Assembly (NCBI RefSeq): GCF_013344475.1
Contig: NZ_JABUOU010000002.1
Location: 372,001-436,000 of the forward strand
Length of the DNA stretch: 64,000 nt
Direction of reading: 5' to 3'
DNA from: Martelella limonii
GTDB lineage: Bacteria > Pseudomonadota > Alphaproteobacteria > Rhizobiales > Rhizobiaceae
Part shown: piece after piece, positions 25,996-37,274 of the stretch
Position numbering within the stretch: position 1 is the first letter of the stretch
Layout: the number at the start of each line of letters is the position of its first letter
Program-made: the position numbers and the translations under genes
The notes under the pieces: model-generated
Database searches by the model: none
The model's input: the letters and a program-made list of their open reading frames with translations, nothing else
Told to the model about the DNA's origin: nothing

Positions 25996-28059
25996 TCAGA
26001 TATCCAGATTTTCCGCAAAGGCTGCGTTTTCCTGGATGAAGCGGAAGCGCGCTTCCGGCTTGGTGCCCATCAGGTCTTCCACGGCCGCCTTGGTGCCCTC
26101 GAAATCGATCTCGTCGATATCGACGCGCAGCATCGTCCGCTTCTTCGGGTCCATGGTGGTTTCCTTGAGCTGGCTAGGCAGCATCTCGCCAAGACCCTTG
26201 AACCGGCTGATCTCGACCTTGCCGCGACCCGTGAACATCGTCTGCATCAGCTCCTCGCGGTGGCGGTCGTCGCGGGCATAGGCGGTCTTGCCGCCCTGGG
26301 TGAGCTTGTAGAGCGGCGGCACGGCGAGGAAGAGATGGCCCTGGCGGATCAGTTCCGGCATCTCGCTGTAGAAGAAGGTGATCAGCAGCGAGGCGATATG
26401 GGCGCCATCGACGTCCGCATCGGTCATGATCACGATGCGCTCGTAGCGCAGGTCTTCCTCGCGATATTTGGAGCGCGTGCCGCAGCCGAGCGCCTGGATC
26501 AGGTCGGCCAGAAGCTGGTTGGATGTGAACTTGTCGCGGCCTGCACTCGCAACGTTCAGGATCTTGCCGCGCAAGGGCAGGATGGCCTGATTGGCACGGT
26601 TGCGCGCCTGCTTGGCGGAGCCGCCGGCCGAATCGCCCTCGACCAGAAACAGTTCCGCGCCTGCCGCCGTGTTCTGCGAACAGTCGGCAAGCTTGCCGGG
26701 CAAGCGCAGCTTCTTGACGGCGGTCTTGCGGTTGACCTCGCGCTCCTTGCGCCGGCGCAGCCGCTCTTCGGAGCGTTCGATGACCCAGTCCAGCAGCTTT
26801 TCCGCTTCCGCGGGATTTGCCGATAAGTAGAGGTCGAAGGGATCGCGCAGCGCGTTCTCGACGATCCGCTGGGCCTCGCCGGTTGCAAGCCTGTCCTTGG
26901 TCTGGCCGACGAATTCCGGCTCGCGGATGAATACGGAGAGCATGCCCACAGCTGAAATCATCACGTCATCCGTGGTGATCTGGGCGCCGCGCTTGTTGCT
27001 GATCATCTCGGCATAGTTCTTGAGGCCGCGCATCAGCGCCTGGCGCAGGCCCGCCTCATGGGTGCCGCCCTCCGGCGTGGGAATGGTGTTGCAATAGGAA
27101 TGGACGTTCGGATCGCCGCCATACCAGGCCACGGCCCATTCGACGGCACCATGCCCGCCGGTCTTTTCGGTCTTCCCTGCGAAGATTTCGCGGGTGACGG
27201 TGAAGTCCTTGCCGATGGTTGCGGCGAGATAATCCTTCAGCCCGCCCGGAAAATGGAACTCGGCCTTTTCCGGCAGGTCTTCCTTGCCCTCGACAAGCGA
27301 AGGATCGCAGGACCAGCGGATCTTCACGCCGCCAAAGAGATAGGCCTTGGAGCGCGCCATGCGGAACAGCCGGGCCGGATCGAATTTCGCGCGCGGCCCG
27401 AAGATTTCGGCATCGGGATGGAACCGGATCCGGGTGCCGCGCCGGTTCTGGATCGGTCCGCAATCCTCAAGCCCGCCCTGGGGCACGCCGCGTGAAAAGC
27501 GCTGGCGGTAGAGCCTCCGGTCGCGCGCGACCTCGACTTCGAGAAGGTCGGACAGTGCGTTGACCACCGACACGCCGACGCCGTGCAGGCCGCCGGAGGT
27601 CTCGTAGGCCTTGCCATCAAACTTGCCGCCGGCATGGAGCTTGGTCATGATCACTTCGAGCGTCGACTTGCCCGGCACCTGCGGATGGTTTTCGACCGGA
27701 ATGCCGCGGCCGTTGTCGGTCACGGTCAGGAAGCCATCGGTATCGAGGTGGACGTCGATGAAATCCGCATGGCCGGCCACCGCCTCGTCCATGGAGTTGT
27801 CGATGACTTCGGCAAAGAGATGGTGAAGCGCCTTGTCGTCGGTGCCGCCGATATACATGCCCGGCCGCATCCGCACGGGCTCTAGGCCTTCCAGCACACG
27901 GATCGAGGAGGCGCCATAGCCGCTGTTGTCGATGGATTTCGAGGCAGGCGTTTCCAGCGGCTGCGAGCGTTGGGCAGCAGGTGTCGCTGGCGCGGATGGT
28001 TCCGGCGCTGCGGGCTTGCTGCCGCCGATATCGGCGAAGAGGTCTTTGCTGTTGTCCAT
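25996..28059 (-). CDS. parE: DNA topoisomerase IV subunit B
   Basis: ATPase subunit of topoisomerase IV, which decatenates replicated chromosomes together with ParC. The 687-residue protein has a poorly conserved Pro/Ala-rich leader (residues 1-40). The GHKL ATPase domain follows (EVIDNSMDEAVAG, DNGRGIPV, GGLHGVGVSVVNAL), then the transducer domain. The TOPRIM domain follows with EGDSAGGSAKQARNR and the DADVDGAHI metal motif, and the C-terminal tail is VEDLMGTKPEARF. ATG 28059 is preferred over the longer in-frame start because the length then matches rhizobial ParE. It is divergent from tpiA. Confidence 0.97.
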   Translation of the reverse strand: MDNSKDLFADIGGSKPAAPEPSAPATPAAQRSQPLETPASKSIDNSGYGASSIRVLEGLEPVRMRPGMYIGGTDDKALHHLFAEVIDNSMDEAVAGHADFIDVHLDTDGFLTVTDNGRGIPVENHPQVPGKSTLEVIMTKLHAGGKFDGKAYETSGGLHGVGVSVVNALSDLLEVEVARDRRLYRQRFSRGVPQGGLEDCGPIQNRRGTRIRFHPDAEIFGPRAKFDPARLFRMARSKAYLFGGVKIRWSCDPSLVEGKEDLPEKAEFHFPGGLKDYLAATIGKDFTVTREIFAGKTEKTGGHGAVEWAVAWYGGDPNVHSYCNTIPTPEGGTHEAGLRQALMRGLKNYAEMISNKRGAQITTDDVMISAVGMLSVFIREPEFVGQTKDRLATGEAQRIVENALRDPFDLYLSANPAEAEKLLDWVIERSEERLRRRKEREVNRKTAVKKLRLPGKLADCSQNTAAGAELFLVEGDSAGGSAKQARNRANQAILPLRGKILNVASAGRDKFTSNQLLADLIQALGCGTRSKYREEDLRYERIVIMTDADVDGAHIASLLITFFYSEMPELIRQGHLFLAVPPLYKLTQGGKTAYARDDRHREELMQTMFTGRGKVEISRFKGLGEMLPSQLKETTMDPKKRTMLRVDIDEIDFEGTKAAVEDLMGTKPEARFRFIQENAAFAENLDI

Positions 28060-28345
28060 CGTGTCTGGCAGCCTGTTGAGGTCGGTTGCGGCCACTGCTG
28101 GCGCGGTCTGGGCGAATCACCCCGTCATTCTGGCAAAGTTTTGATCGGGAAGCGATGCTGCGCCCATTTGTCGCCGGCAGGGTGTGGATAGCCTGTTTGC
28201 GCTTATAAAGCCGCGATTGGGCCCTGAGTCAAACAGCGCGCAGCGAAACTTCCTTTGACGATGGCGTTGAAAGGTAAGAAAACGGTAGACCATGCCGGAT
28301 CGCCCGGCCACAAAGCGTTCTGAAATCATTTGAAACGGGAGAGAC

Positions 28346-29128
28346 ATGACAATGACTGCCGCAATACGCCCGATGGTTGCCGGAAACTGGAAAATGAACG
28401 GCACCCGCGCCTCGCTCGATCAGATCCGGGCCATTTCCGAAGGGGTCAGCGGCGCATTGTCCGAGAAGCTCGACGCGCTGATCTGCCCGCCCGCAACGCT
28501 CATCTATGTCGCAACCACGCTGACCGTCGATACCAAGCTTCTGATCGGCGCGCAGGACTGCCATGAGAAGGCGCGTTCGGGCGCCCATACCGGCGACATC
28601 TCCGCCGAGATGATTGCCGACTGCTTTGCGAGCCACGTCATCGTCGGCCATTCCGAGCGCCGCGCCGAGCATCATGAAAGCAACCACACCGTTTCCAAAA
28701 AGGCGCGGGCTGCCTATGATCAGGGCCTGACCGCGATCATATGCATTGGCGAAACGCGCGAAGAACATGCGGCCGGGCGCACCATGGACGTGATGAAGAC
28801 CCAGCTTGTCGAGTCGCTGCCCGATGATGCGACTCCGGAGAATACGGTGATCGCCTACGAACCGATCTGGGCGATCGGAACCGGCCAGACGCCGGGTCCG
28901 GAACAGGTCGAGGACGTCCATGCCGCCATCCGCGCGGACCTCGTCGAGCGCTTCGGCGCGGCAGGCGAGGGTTTCCGACTGCTTTACGGCGGCTCGGTGA
29001 AGCCTGCGAATGCGCGTGAACTGCTGAGCGTTGCCAATGTCAACGGCGCGCTGATCGGGGGCGCCAGCTTGAAAGCGGACGATTTTCTCGCCATCTACCG
29101 GGCCTATGAGGATATCCTGACCTCCTGA
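28346..29128 (+). CDS. tpiA: Triose-phosphate isomerase
   Basis: Interconverts dihydroxyacetone phosphate and glyceraldehyde 3-phosphate. The 260-residue TIM barrel has all catalytic residues: Lys in GNWKMNG (about residue 16), His in VIVGHSERR (about 98) and Glu in [11 protein letters not shown] (about 172). The phosphate loops LLYGGSVKP and LIGGASL are also intact. Two ATG codons (28346 and 28352) follow GGGAGAG; either could be used. Downstream are secG and pyrG, an order familiar from rhizobial genomes. Confidence 0.98.
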   Translation: MTMTAAIRPMVAGNWKMNGTRASLDQIRAISEGVSGALSEKLDALICPPATLIYVATTLTVDTKLLIGAQDCHEKARSGAHTGDISAEMIADCFASHVIVGHSERRAEHHESNHTVSKKARAAYDQGLTAIICIGETREEHAAGRTMDVMKTQLVESLPDDATPENTVIAYEPIWAIGTGQTPGPEQVEDVHAAIRADLVERFGAAGEGFRLLYGGSVKPANARELLSVANVNGALIGGASLKADDFLAIYRAYEDILTS

Positions 29129-29261
29129 TCTTTATGCCGGAGTTCGGATCTCGGCCAAAACGGCCAGAAAAAGGGGTTGGATTGCGCGTCCGCCTCATGT
29201 AGAGAGACGCCAGTTATTCTAGCGGGCCCGGACCTTGATGGCGGGGCCGGATTGGACATTC

Positions 29262-29690
29262 ATGCAGACGGTACTGATCGTAATTCACCTGATAATCGTC
29301 GTTGCGCTGGCTGGTGTGATCCTCATCCAGAGGTCTGAAGGCGGCGGGCTCGGCATCGGCGGTGGTTCCGGTTTCATGACCGCGCGCGGCACGGCCAATG
29401 CGCTGACGCGTACCACGGCCATTCTTGCAACGTTGTTTTTCGTGACCTCGCTCGCGCTCGGCATTCTTGCCCGTTACCAGGGCAACCCCTCCGATATTCT
29501 GGACCGGATCGAGCAGAACGCCGAAACCGATGGCCAGGGGATTCTGGACCAGCTTGGCGGCTCGATCTCGACCACGAGCCCGGCAACGTCCGAAACGGGC
29601 GGCGTTCCGACGGACGGCGACGCGTCGGCTCCGGCCGTCAGCACGCCGGCAGAGAACTCGAACGCCACCGGCGTTCCGACCGGCAACTGA
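29262..29690 (+). CDS. secG: Protein translocase subunit SecG
   Basis: Accessory subunit of the SecYEG channel. The 142-residue protein has two membrane segments (residues 2-20 and about 50-70) joined by the typical loop LIQRSEGGGLGIGGGSGFMTARGTAN. The C-terminal tail of about 65 residues is long, low-complexity and rich in Ser, Thr, Gly and Ala, as in other alphaproteobacterial SecG proteins. ATG 29262 is used because the first membrane helix begins at once; the Shine-Dalgarno is weak. Confidence 0.93.
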   Translation: MQTVLIVIHLIIVVALAGVILIQRSEGGGLGIGGGSGFMTARGTANALTRTTAILATLFFVTSLALGILARYQGNPSDILDRIEQNAETDGQGILDQLGGSISTTSPATSETGGVPTDGDASAPAVSTPAENSNATGVPTGN

Positions 29691-29712
29691 GCGCCGAAAC
29701 AGAACTGACATC

Positions 29713-29741
29713 ATCCGGCGGTTTTCCGCCGGATTTTCTTT
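29713..29741 (+). terminator. Intrinsic terminator of secG
   Basis: A perfect 9-bp stem ATCCGGCGG / CCGCCGGAT with a TTTT loop, followed by TTTCTTTG. It lies 22 bp past the secG stop and is the strongest terminator in this part of the window. Confidence 0.9.
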
Positions 29742-29749
29742 GTAGCCGC

Positions 29750-29772
29750 TCGTCCCGCGCAAGCGCGGACGA
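29750..29772. repeat. Short intergenic palindrome
   Basis: TCGTCCCGCGC and GCGCGGACGA form an inverted repeat with one bulged C and an AA loop, just after the secG terminator and about 90 bp before pyrG. It resembles small repetitive extragenic palindromes, but no second copy was found in this window. Confidence 0.35.
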
Positions 29773-29822
29773 AGCGGTATTGTTTTGACAATTGACCGGC
29801 TCCGGGCGCTTTTTTGAAATAG

Positions 29823-31496
<1,674 letters not shown>

Positions 31497-31502
31497 GATC
31501 CG

Positions 31503-31543
31503 GGGCGGCATCGCGCTTGTTGAACACGCGATGCCGCCCTTTC
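31503..31543 (+). terminator. Intrinsic terminator of pyrG
   Basis: A 13-bp perfect stem GGGCGGCATCGCG / CGCGATGCCGCCC followed by TTTCTC, beginning 7 bp after the pyrG stop codon. It may also serve the convergent GGDEF-EAL gene that ends at 31650. Confidence 0.88.
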
Positions 31544-31649
31544 TCATGGTGTGATGGCAAGTTCGCCTATGGCGAGTTCGCTGACGTGAGATGGTCCTGA
31601 CTCACTGCAACATGCTCTCGACGAGCGCGGCCCGCACAGCACTCTTCCA

Positions 31650-34190
31650 TCAAGCCGCTTCCATCTGACGGCGCAGCACGGTTTCGAAGGCGTCGGCCGC
31701 CATCGGACGGTTCAGCCAGTATCCCTGGAGCACGTCGCAGCCAAGTTCGGTGACGATTTCGGCATGGCGTTTCGTTTCTACGCCTTCGGCGATGACCTTG
31801 ATTTTCAACGTCTTTGCAATATCGACAATTGATTTCACAATGGCACGCTGGTGCGGCGAGCGGGTGAGCGGCATGATCAGTTCCCGGGCAATCTTCAGGC
31901 TGTTGGGCGCGACCTTGAGCAAGCCCGTGATCGACGTGTAGCCCGTCCCGAAATCGTCGACATCGATGCCGATGCCCAGCCGTCTCAACTGCTTCAGATT
32001 GTATGCGCTGATATCGTCAGGCTCATCAAGGAATATCGATTCCAGCAATTCAAAGGTCAGCTTTCCGGTTGGCAGATCGAACGTCTCCAGCGTTGAAACC
32101 AGTGCGGGATCGCTGAGGCGGCGCGGCGACAGGTTGAGCGACATGCGCGGGGGGTCGAGGCCGAGCTCGCTCCAGCGCCGGAAATCGCCTACAGCCTGCC
32201 CCATGATGCTGGTGTCGATCATGTTCATCAGGTTCAGCGTTTCGGCCAGCGAGAGAAACTCTGCCGGCGGTCCGAAGCTGCCATCGGCGTGGCGCCAGCG
32301 CGCGAGCGTTTCCACGCCTGCGAGTTTCAGCGTCCGCGCATCATATTGCGGCTGGTAGAAGGGGATGAAATCATTGTCTTCCACAGCCTGCATCAGGCGG
32401 TCCGTCGGCGTGCGGTTGACGGCGACGGCGAATTTCAGATCGGGCGTGTAATAGGCGATGCGGTTGCGGCCCATCTGCTTGGCGCGCTTGATGGCGAGGT
32501 CGCTGTTTTTCAGCATCGTGCCCGCCGACAGATCATCGCCGCAGTCATCTGCCGTCACGATACCGATACAGGCGCCCACCCGGATACGTTCGCCCGCGAA
32601 CTCGATCGGTTTCGACATTTCCAGGAGCAGGCGTCGCGCCACCTGCTCGACGCCGCCTGCACCGTTACCGAGGTTGATGAGCAGGCCGAATTCGTCGCCA
32701 CCCATGCGCGCGACGAAGTCGTTGTGGCGGCTGGCGCTGAGAAGCACCTTGGCGGCGTGACGCAGCACCGCATCGCCTGCGCCATGCCCATAGGTGTCGT
32801 TGACCGCCTTGAAATCATCGATGTCGATCTGGACGAGAGCGAGTTTGCTGTTCGACGAGGCGATCATATCGACACGGCGGCTGAGTTCGTCGTCGAGAAA
32901 GCGGCGATTGGGCAGGGCCGTCAGATAGTCGTGGAGCGCGGCCTGTTCGATGTCCGACTTGGCGCGGTCGAGTTCGAAATTTCGCGCCTCCGCGAGCTGC
33001 TTGGCGGTCGTCAGGTCCTGGCGCAGACGCACCTCGTCGGTGACGTCCCAGTTGATGCAGAGGATGTAGTTCTGGCCCTCTTCGTCGATCCGCTTGGTGA
33101 TCAGGCAGCGGATATGGCGAACGACGCCGTCGCTTTCGCGAATGATCGTGAACTCATCGGAGAGCGGCTCGTCCTCGGGCGCGAGTGAGAGTGAATTTGT
33201 CCGAATGCGCTCTGCGTCGTCGGCGTCCACCAGACTGCTGAGGCGTTCGACATCGAAGACTGACGGCTGGTCGTCCAGTCCGTAGATTTCCCCGATGCGG
33301 GCGTCGGCGTGGACGATGCCGCTCGTCTGGTTGAACTCGAATACGCCGATGCGGGACGTGCTCAGCGCCAGCTCCAGACGCTGGCGGGTGCGCGCAAGCA
33401 GGAGCTCATCATTCTTGCGGTCGGTGATATCGCGGTCGGTGCCGACGATTCGCGCCGGAGTGTGATCTGGCAGATAGGCAACCGCATCACCGCGGCATTC
33501 GATCCATATCCAGTGGCCATCCGCATGGCGCTCGCGATACTCGAAATTCATGTATTGCGGATCACCGGTTTTCTGATGCGCGATCGCCTTGGCCACGAAG
33601 GCGCGGTCGTCGGGATGGACGGATTCCAACCATTCCTCTGTGGAGGAGAAGGGGGGAGGGCCGCCGCTGGGGAAACCGCGCATGCTGAGCCATGTCTGCG
33701 AGTAGAAGAACTGGCTGTTGCGGTAGTCGTGGTCCCACACGCCTAGTCCTGAACTCACAAGGGCAAAATCCCAGCGGCGCCCGCGCTCGTTGGCCTCGAT
33801 TTCCCTGACCTTCGAGCCATCGATATTGGCACAACTCAGCAGCCCGCGCCGTTTGTCATGTTCGGATGGCAGTGAAGATAGGCTGCAAAGCATCCAGCGC
33901 CAGGGGCCGCCCGGGCGCTGGCCGAACCTGATCTCACGCGCACTGGATTTCCCATGGTCCGGGTCAGGCGACAGCAGCGCATGAAGCAAGGGACGGTCAT
34001 CATCATGCACCCAATCGGTGATGTTCGCGCCGATCAAATACCTGCCGGGGGCTATCGCCTGGAAGCTATTGTTGATGCCGAGGATGGAACAGCTCTGAAG
34101 ATCAAGCGCAACCATCGCGACGGCCGAATTCTCGATCGCCGCCGATGCGATTGCACCAGAACTCCAGAAACACTTATCGTCCTCCGCCAA
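31650..34190 (-). CDS. PAS-GGDEF-EAL cyclic-di-GMP signalling protein
   Basis: An 846-residue cytosolic protein with no membrane segment. The order is PAS-like (about residues 15-130), PAS/PAC with WIWIECRGD (about 150-260), PAS/PAC (about 270-390), GGDEF (about 425-590) and EAL (about 605-840). The GGDEF site reads MGGDEFG, so cyclase activity is plausible. The EAL domain keeps NLSP, FELLES, DDFGTGYTS, AEGVET and LQGYW. Its signature is ETL rather than EAL, and LKIA replaces the usual LKID, so phosphodiesterase activity needs testing. It may control motility or biofilm through c-di-GMP. It is probably monocistronic. Confidence 0.93.
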   Translation of the reverse strand: MAEDDKCFWSSGAIASAAIENSAVAMVALDLQSCSILGINNSFQAIAPGRYLIGANITDWVHDDDRPLLHALLSPDPDHGKSSAREIRFGQRPGGPWRWMLCSLSSLPSEHDKRRGLLSCANIDGSKVREIEANERGRRWDFALVSSGLGVWDHDYRNSQFFYSQTWLSMRGFPSGGPPPFSSTEEWLESVHPDDRAFVAKAIAHQKTGDPQYMNFEYRERHADGHWIWIECRGDAVAYLPDHTPARIVGTDRDITDRKNDELLLARTRQRLELALSTSRIGVFEFNQTSGIVHADARIGEIYGLDDQPSVFDVERLSSLVDADDAERIRTNSLSLAPEDEPLSDEFTIIRESDGVVRHIRCLITKRIDEEGQNYILCINWDVTDEVRLRQDLTTAKQLAEARNFELDRAKSDIEQAALHDYLTALPNRRFLDDELSRRVDMIASSNSKLALVQIDIDDFKAVNDTYGHGAGDAVLRHAAKVLLSASRHNDFVARMGGDEFGLLINLGNGAGGVEQVARRLLLEMSKPIEFAGERIRVGACIGIVTADDCGDDLSAGTMLKNSDLAIKRAKQMGRNRIAYYTPDLKFAVAVNRTPTDRLMQAVEDNDFIPFYQPQYDARTLKLAGVETLARWRHADGSFGPPAEFLSLAETLNLMNMIDTSIMGQAVGDFRRWSELGLDPPRMSLNLSPRRLSDPALVSTLETFDLPTGKLTFELLESIFLDEPDDISAYNLKQLRRLGIGIDVDDFGTGYTSITGLLKVAPNSLKIARELIMPLTRSPHQRAIVKSIVDIAKTLKIKVIAEGVETKRHAEIVTELGCDVLQGYWLNRPMAADAFETVLRRQMEAA

Positions 34191-34343
34191 CTTCTGTCCC
34201 CTTGCTGAAGGGCGTACCTCGCCGGTGCAGGCTAGCGATTCCTATTCGAATGCCACACAAGGCCGGCCCGCGCTCCCGAATGCTGCCATTCTTGCCGATC
34301 GGGATTCCAAAGTCATCATAGACCAACAGAGAAAGTGTGCCCG

Positions 34344-34361
34344 TTGACCGATGAAAGTCAA
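34344..34361. promoter_or_regulatory. 18-bp inverted repeat upstream of the GGDEF-EAL gene
   Basis: TTGAC-N8-GTCAA forms a perfect 5-bp dyad in the 265-bp AT-rich gap (34191-34455) upstream of the minus-strand GGDEF-EAL gene. On that strand TTGACT could also serve as a -35 element. Assignment as an operator is speculative. I see no coding gene elsewhere in the gap. Confidence 0.3.
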
Positions 34362-34455
34362 TTGGGTTTTGAAAGGGATAAGGAAATCGGCGGGTTAATG
34401 CCAAAATTAGGCCATGCTTTGGTAAGTAAAGGTCTAATTTCCCAACCTGTCATTT

Positions 34456-35004
34456 TCAGAGACGAGAAAGGAACCGGCCGAACATCAGCGTGCCCTCCGG
34501 CCATGGCCCGAACCCGTCTTCCTCGTTGATGTGGCCGACTTCTCCTGCATCGAAGAAGGCAGAGCCCCAGGCATTGGCGATATCGCCGGCGTGTTCGAAC
34601 GAACCGAAGGAATCGTTGCGGCTCGCAATCACGATGCTCGGAAACGGCAGGGGATCACGCGGGTAGGGACCGAAGGTCTGAAGGTGCTTCGGGCGGATTT
34701 TCGGGTTGTCGACTTCCGGCGGCGCCACGAAGAAAGCGCCCGCGACCGGCTTTTCGAACATTGGAAGAGCATGGATCGCGGTCGGAATGCCGAGCGAGTG
34801 GGCAACGAGCACAACGGGCTTCTCGGAGGCGTTGACCGCCTCCGCGAGGGTTGCCACCCAGTCTTCCTTCACCGGCTTCGTCCATTCGGCCTGTTCGACG
34901 CGGCGGGCGGTCGAGAGCTTCTGCTCCCAACGGCTTTGCCAATGACCGGGCCCGGCATTCTTGTAGCCGGGGATCAGGATGATGTCTGCTTCTGAGGCTT
35001 TCAT
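34456..35004 (-). CDS. RBBP9/YdeN family alpha/beta hydrolase
   Basis: A 182-residue small serine hydrolase. The family opening IILIPGYKNAGPGHWQSRWE (residues 9-28), nucleophile elbow VAHSLG (about residue 69), the ASRNDSFG acid loop and GHINEEDGFGPWPEG with catalytic His are all intact. Activity towards peptides or esters is known for human RBBP9; the bacterial substrate is unknown. It lies 45 bp downstream of purB and is probably in the same transcript. Confidence 0.9.
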   Translation of the reverse strand: MKASEADIILIPGYKNAGPGHWQSRWEQKLSTARRVEQAEWTKPVKEDWVATLAEAVNASEKPVVLVAHSLGIPTAIHALPMFEKPVAGAFFVAPPEVDNPKIRPKHLQTFGPYPRDPLPFPSIVIASRNDSFGSFEHAGDIANAWGSAFFDAGEVGHINEEDGFGPWPEGTLMFGRFLSRL

Positions 35005-35049
35005 GCGCGAAGGGCCGTCTTGGTTTCTGGTCAGCTGCTGAGCGGGGCG

Positions 35050-36357
35050 TTACGCTTCGCCGAACACGCGCTTGAAGATCGTATCGGCATGCTTGGTGTG
35101 GTAGCCGAGATCGAACTTTTCGCGGATCACCTCTTCCGGGAGGGCGGCGCGCACTTCTTCATCGGCGAGCAGCTCCTCAAGGAAATCCTTGCCTTCTTCC
35201 CAGACGCGCATCGCATTGCGCTGGACCAGACGATAGGCGTCCTCGCGCGATACACCCGCCTGGGTGAGGGCGAGAAGCACGCGCTGGGAATGGACGAGAC
35301 CCCTGAACTTGTTGAGATTGTTCATCATCGTATCGGGGTAGATGAGCAGCTTGTCGATCACGCCGGTCAGTCGCGCCAGCGCGAAATCGAGCGTCACTGT
35401 CGCATCCGGGCCGATCATGCGCTCGACCGAGGAGTGGGAAATGTCGCGCTCATGCCAGAGCGCCACGTTTTCCATGGCCGGCATCGCGAAGGAGCGCACC
35501 ATGCGGGCAAGCCCTGTGAGGTTTTCGGTCAGAACCGGATTGCGCTTGTGCGGCATCGCCGAAGAGCCCTTCTGGCCCGGCGAGAAATATTCCTCTGCCT
35601 CGAGCACTTCTGTGCGCTGCAGGTGGCGGATTTCGGTGGCAAGCCGCTCGACCGAAGAGGCAATGACACCGAGCGTGGCAAAATACATTGCATGGCGGTC
35701 GCGCGGGATCACCTGGGTCGAAACCGGCTCGGCCTTCAGTCCCAAGGCTTCTGCGACATGTTCTTCCACGCGCGGATCAATATTGGCGAAGGTGCCGACA
35801 GCGCCGGAGATCGCGCAGGTGGCGATTTCCTCGCGCGCAGCGACCATCCGGTCACGGCAGCGGGAGAATTCCGCATAGGCCTGGGCAAGCTTGACGCCGA
35901 AGGTTGTCGGCTCGGCATGGATACCATGCGAACGGCCGATCGTGATCGTGTCCTTGTGCTCGAAGGCGCGGCGCTTCAGCGCTTCCAGCAGCTTGTCGAG
36001 ATCGGCAAGCAGGAGGTCGGATGCGCGCACCAGCTGAACGTTGAAGCAGGTGTCGAGCACGTCGGAAGAGGTCATGCCCTGGTGCACGAAGCGGGCATCC
36101 GGGCCGACGATTTCGGCGAGGTGCGTCAGGAAGGCGATGACGTCGTGCTTGGTGACAGCCTCGATCTCGTCGATCCGGGCGACATCGAAGGTCGCGGCAC
36201 TGCCCTTTTCCCAAATGGTCTTAGCAGCACTTTCCGGAATGACGCCGATTTCGGCGAGCGCGTTGCAGGCATGCGCCTCGATCTCAAACCAGATGCGGAA
36301 TTTCGTTTCCGGCGACCAGATTTCCGTCATCTCGGGGCGGGAGTAACGCGGTATCAT
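35050..36357 (-). CDS. purB: Adenylosuccinate lyase
   Basis: Acts twice in purine synthesis, splitting SAICAR and adenylosuccinate to release fumarate. The 435-residue protein has the superfamily signature GSSAMPHKRNP (about residues 263-273), HQGMTSSDVLDT and TIGRSHGIHAEPTTFG with catalytic His, and an ordinary C-terminus. ATG 36357 (MIPRYSRPEM) is the usual start; the upstream reading adds 11 unrelated residues. It lies 100 bp downstream of the DUF2259 gene. Confidence 0.97.
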   Translation of the reverse strand: MIPRYSRPEMTEIWSPETKFRIWFEIEAHACNALAEIGVIPESAAKTIWEKGSAATFDVARIDEIEAVTKHDVIAFLTHLAEIVGPDARFVHQGMTSSDVLDTCFNVQLVRASDLLLADLDKLLEALKRRAFEHKDTITIGRSHGIHAEPTTFGVKLAQAYAEFSRCRDRMVAAREEIATCAISGAVGTFANIDPRVEEHVAEALGLKAEPVSTQVIPRDRHAMYFATLGVIASSVERLATEIRHLQRTEVLEAEEYFSPGQKGSSAMPHKRNPVLTENLTGLARMVRSFAMPAMENVALWHERDISHSSVERMIGPDATVTLDFALARLTGVIDKLLIYPDTMMNNLNKFRGLVHSQRVLLALTQAGVSREDAYRLVQRNAMRVWEEGKDFLEELLADEEVRAALPEEVIREKFDLGYHTKHADTIFKRVFGEA

Positions 36358-36457
36358 CGAGGCTTCGTCCTTCACGTTTTGATCTGGCACAGCGCATAGA
36401 CCATTTCAGCCACAAATGAAATCTTTGCGCGGCCAAAATGCGTCTTCTAAGCAGTTT

Positions 36458-37174
36458 TCAGGGGCGGAAAGGCACTGCGATCCAGCGCGCGTTCGGTCCT
36501 TCGAAGCCTTGAGACAGCACGTGGACGAGCGCAACATGCACGCCGTCCGGCCCGCCGCCGGCATAGGTCATGACGCCGCCGAGGCGATAGTCGAGCGGAC
36601 AGCTGCGGCTTTCGGGCAGGCGCTGATCCTCGTGGATCTCCTGCGCTGCTCCTTCCGGGCTGCGATAGGTGAGGCGAAAGCCCTTGGCGTCCGGCGTGAT
36701 GTCGGCGCAGCGGGGGTTCGGCTTCAGCGGAAAGGTTTCGAGCGTGATCTCGCTGACGGGCGAGAGATTGGGATGCGCGCGATAGCGGATGCGGCCGTGA
36801 TCGTCGTTTTCTTCGCTGACGGGATTGAAGGCGGCAAGCCAGCCCGGATGATCGAGCAGCTTGTAATCCTGGATCAGCTGCAGGGCCTCGCTGACGGCGA
36901 TGGCCCGTGTCGCGGAGATGGATGCGCCATCCTCCTTGATCCGCGTGCGGAAGGGCGTGCCGTCCAGATAGGCGTCCTTTTCCGTGTCGATGAAGAAGAT
37001 GTTGGAATAGGCGAAACCGGAGCCGTCCTCCTGGCCGAATTCCTCGAACGCGAAGACCTTGCCATCCTCGGAAAAGCCGAGCGGCGTGAAGGTTGCAAAA
37101 TCGCCGGCGCTTGCAAAACTCGCGGTAAGCCCGGTGGCGAACGCTGCCCCGAGCAGACGGGTAAGCCTTGTCAT
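36458..37174 (-). CDS. DUF2259 family exported protein
   Basis: A 238-residue periplasmic protein with a signal peptide cleaved after ASFASA (residue 23). The mature protein begins GDFATFTPLGFSEDGKVFAFEEFGQEDGSGF, the DUF2259 signature. Conserved late segments are RCADITPDAKGFRLTYRSP and LSQGFEGPNARWIAVPF. The function is unknown. The rpe-DUF2259-purB order on one strand is a common rhizobial arrangement, but no functional link to either enzyme is apparent. Confidence 0.87.
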   Translation of the reverse strand: MTRLTRLLGAAFATGLTASFASAGDFATFTPLGFSEDGKVFAFEEFGQEDGSGFAYSNIFFIDTEKDAYLDGTPFRTRIKEDGASISATRAIAVSEALQLIQDYKLLDHPGWLAAFNPVSEENDDHGRIRYRAHPNLSPVSEITLETFPLKPNPRCADITPDAKGFRLTYRSPEGAAQEIHEDQRLPESRSCPLDYRLGGVMTYAGGGPDGVHVALVHVLSQGFEGPNARWIAVPFRP

Positions 37175-37216
37175 GAGCGGCTCCTTGTTTCAGGCCGGAG
37201 CGCATCCGGCGGTTTG

Positions 37217-37239
37217 GCAACGCGTATGGCACGCGTTGC
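37217..37239 (-). terminator. Hairpin between rpe and the DUF2259 gene
   Basis: A perfect 9-bp inverted repeat GCAACGCGT / ACGCGTTGC with a 5-nt spacer, 36 bp beyond the rpe stop codon. There is no T tract, so it may be a weak or Rho-assisted terminator or an mRNA end-protecting hairpin. Confidence 0.45.
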
Positions 37240-37274
37240 GCAATGATCCAGTTGGCGGGGCCCGGGGCGCAGGC

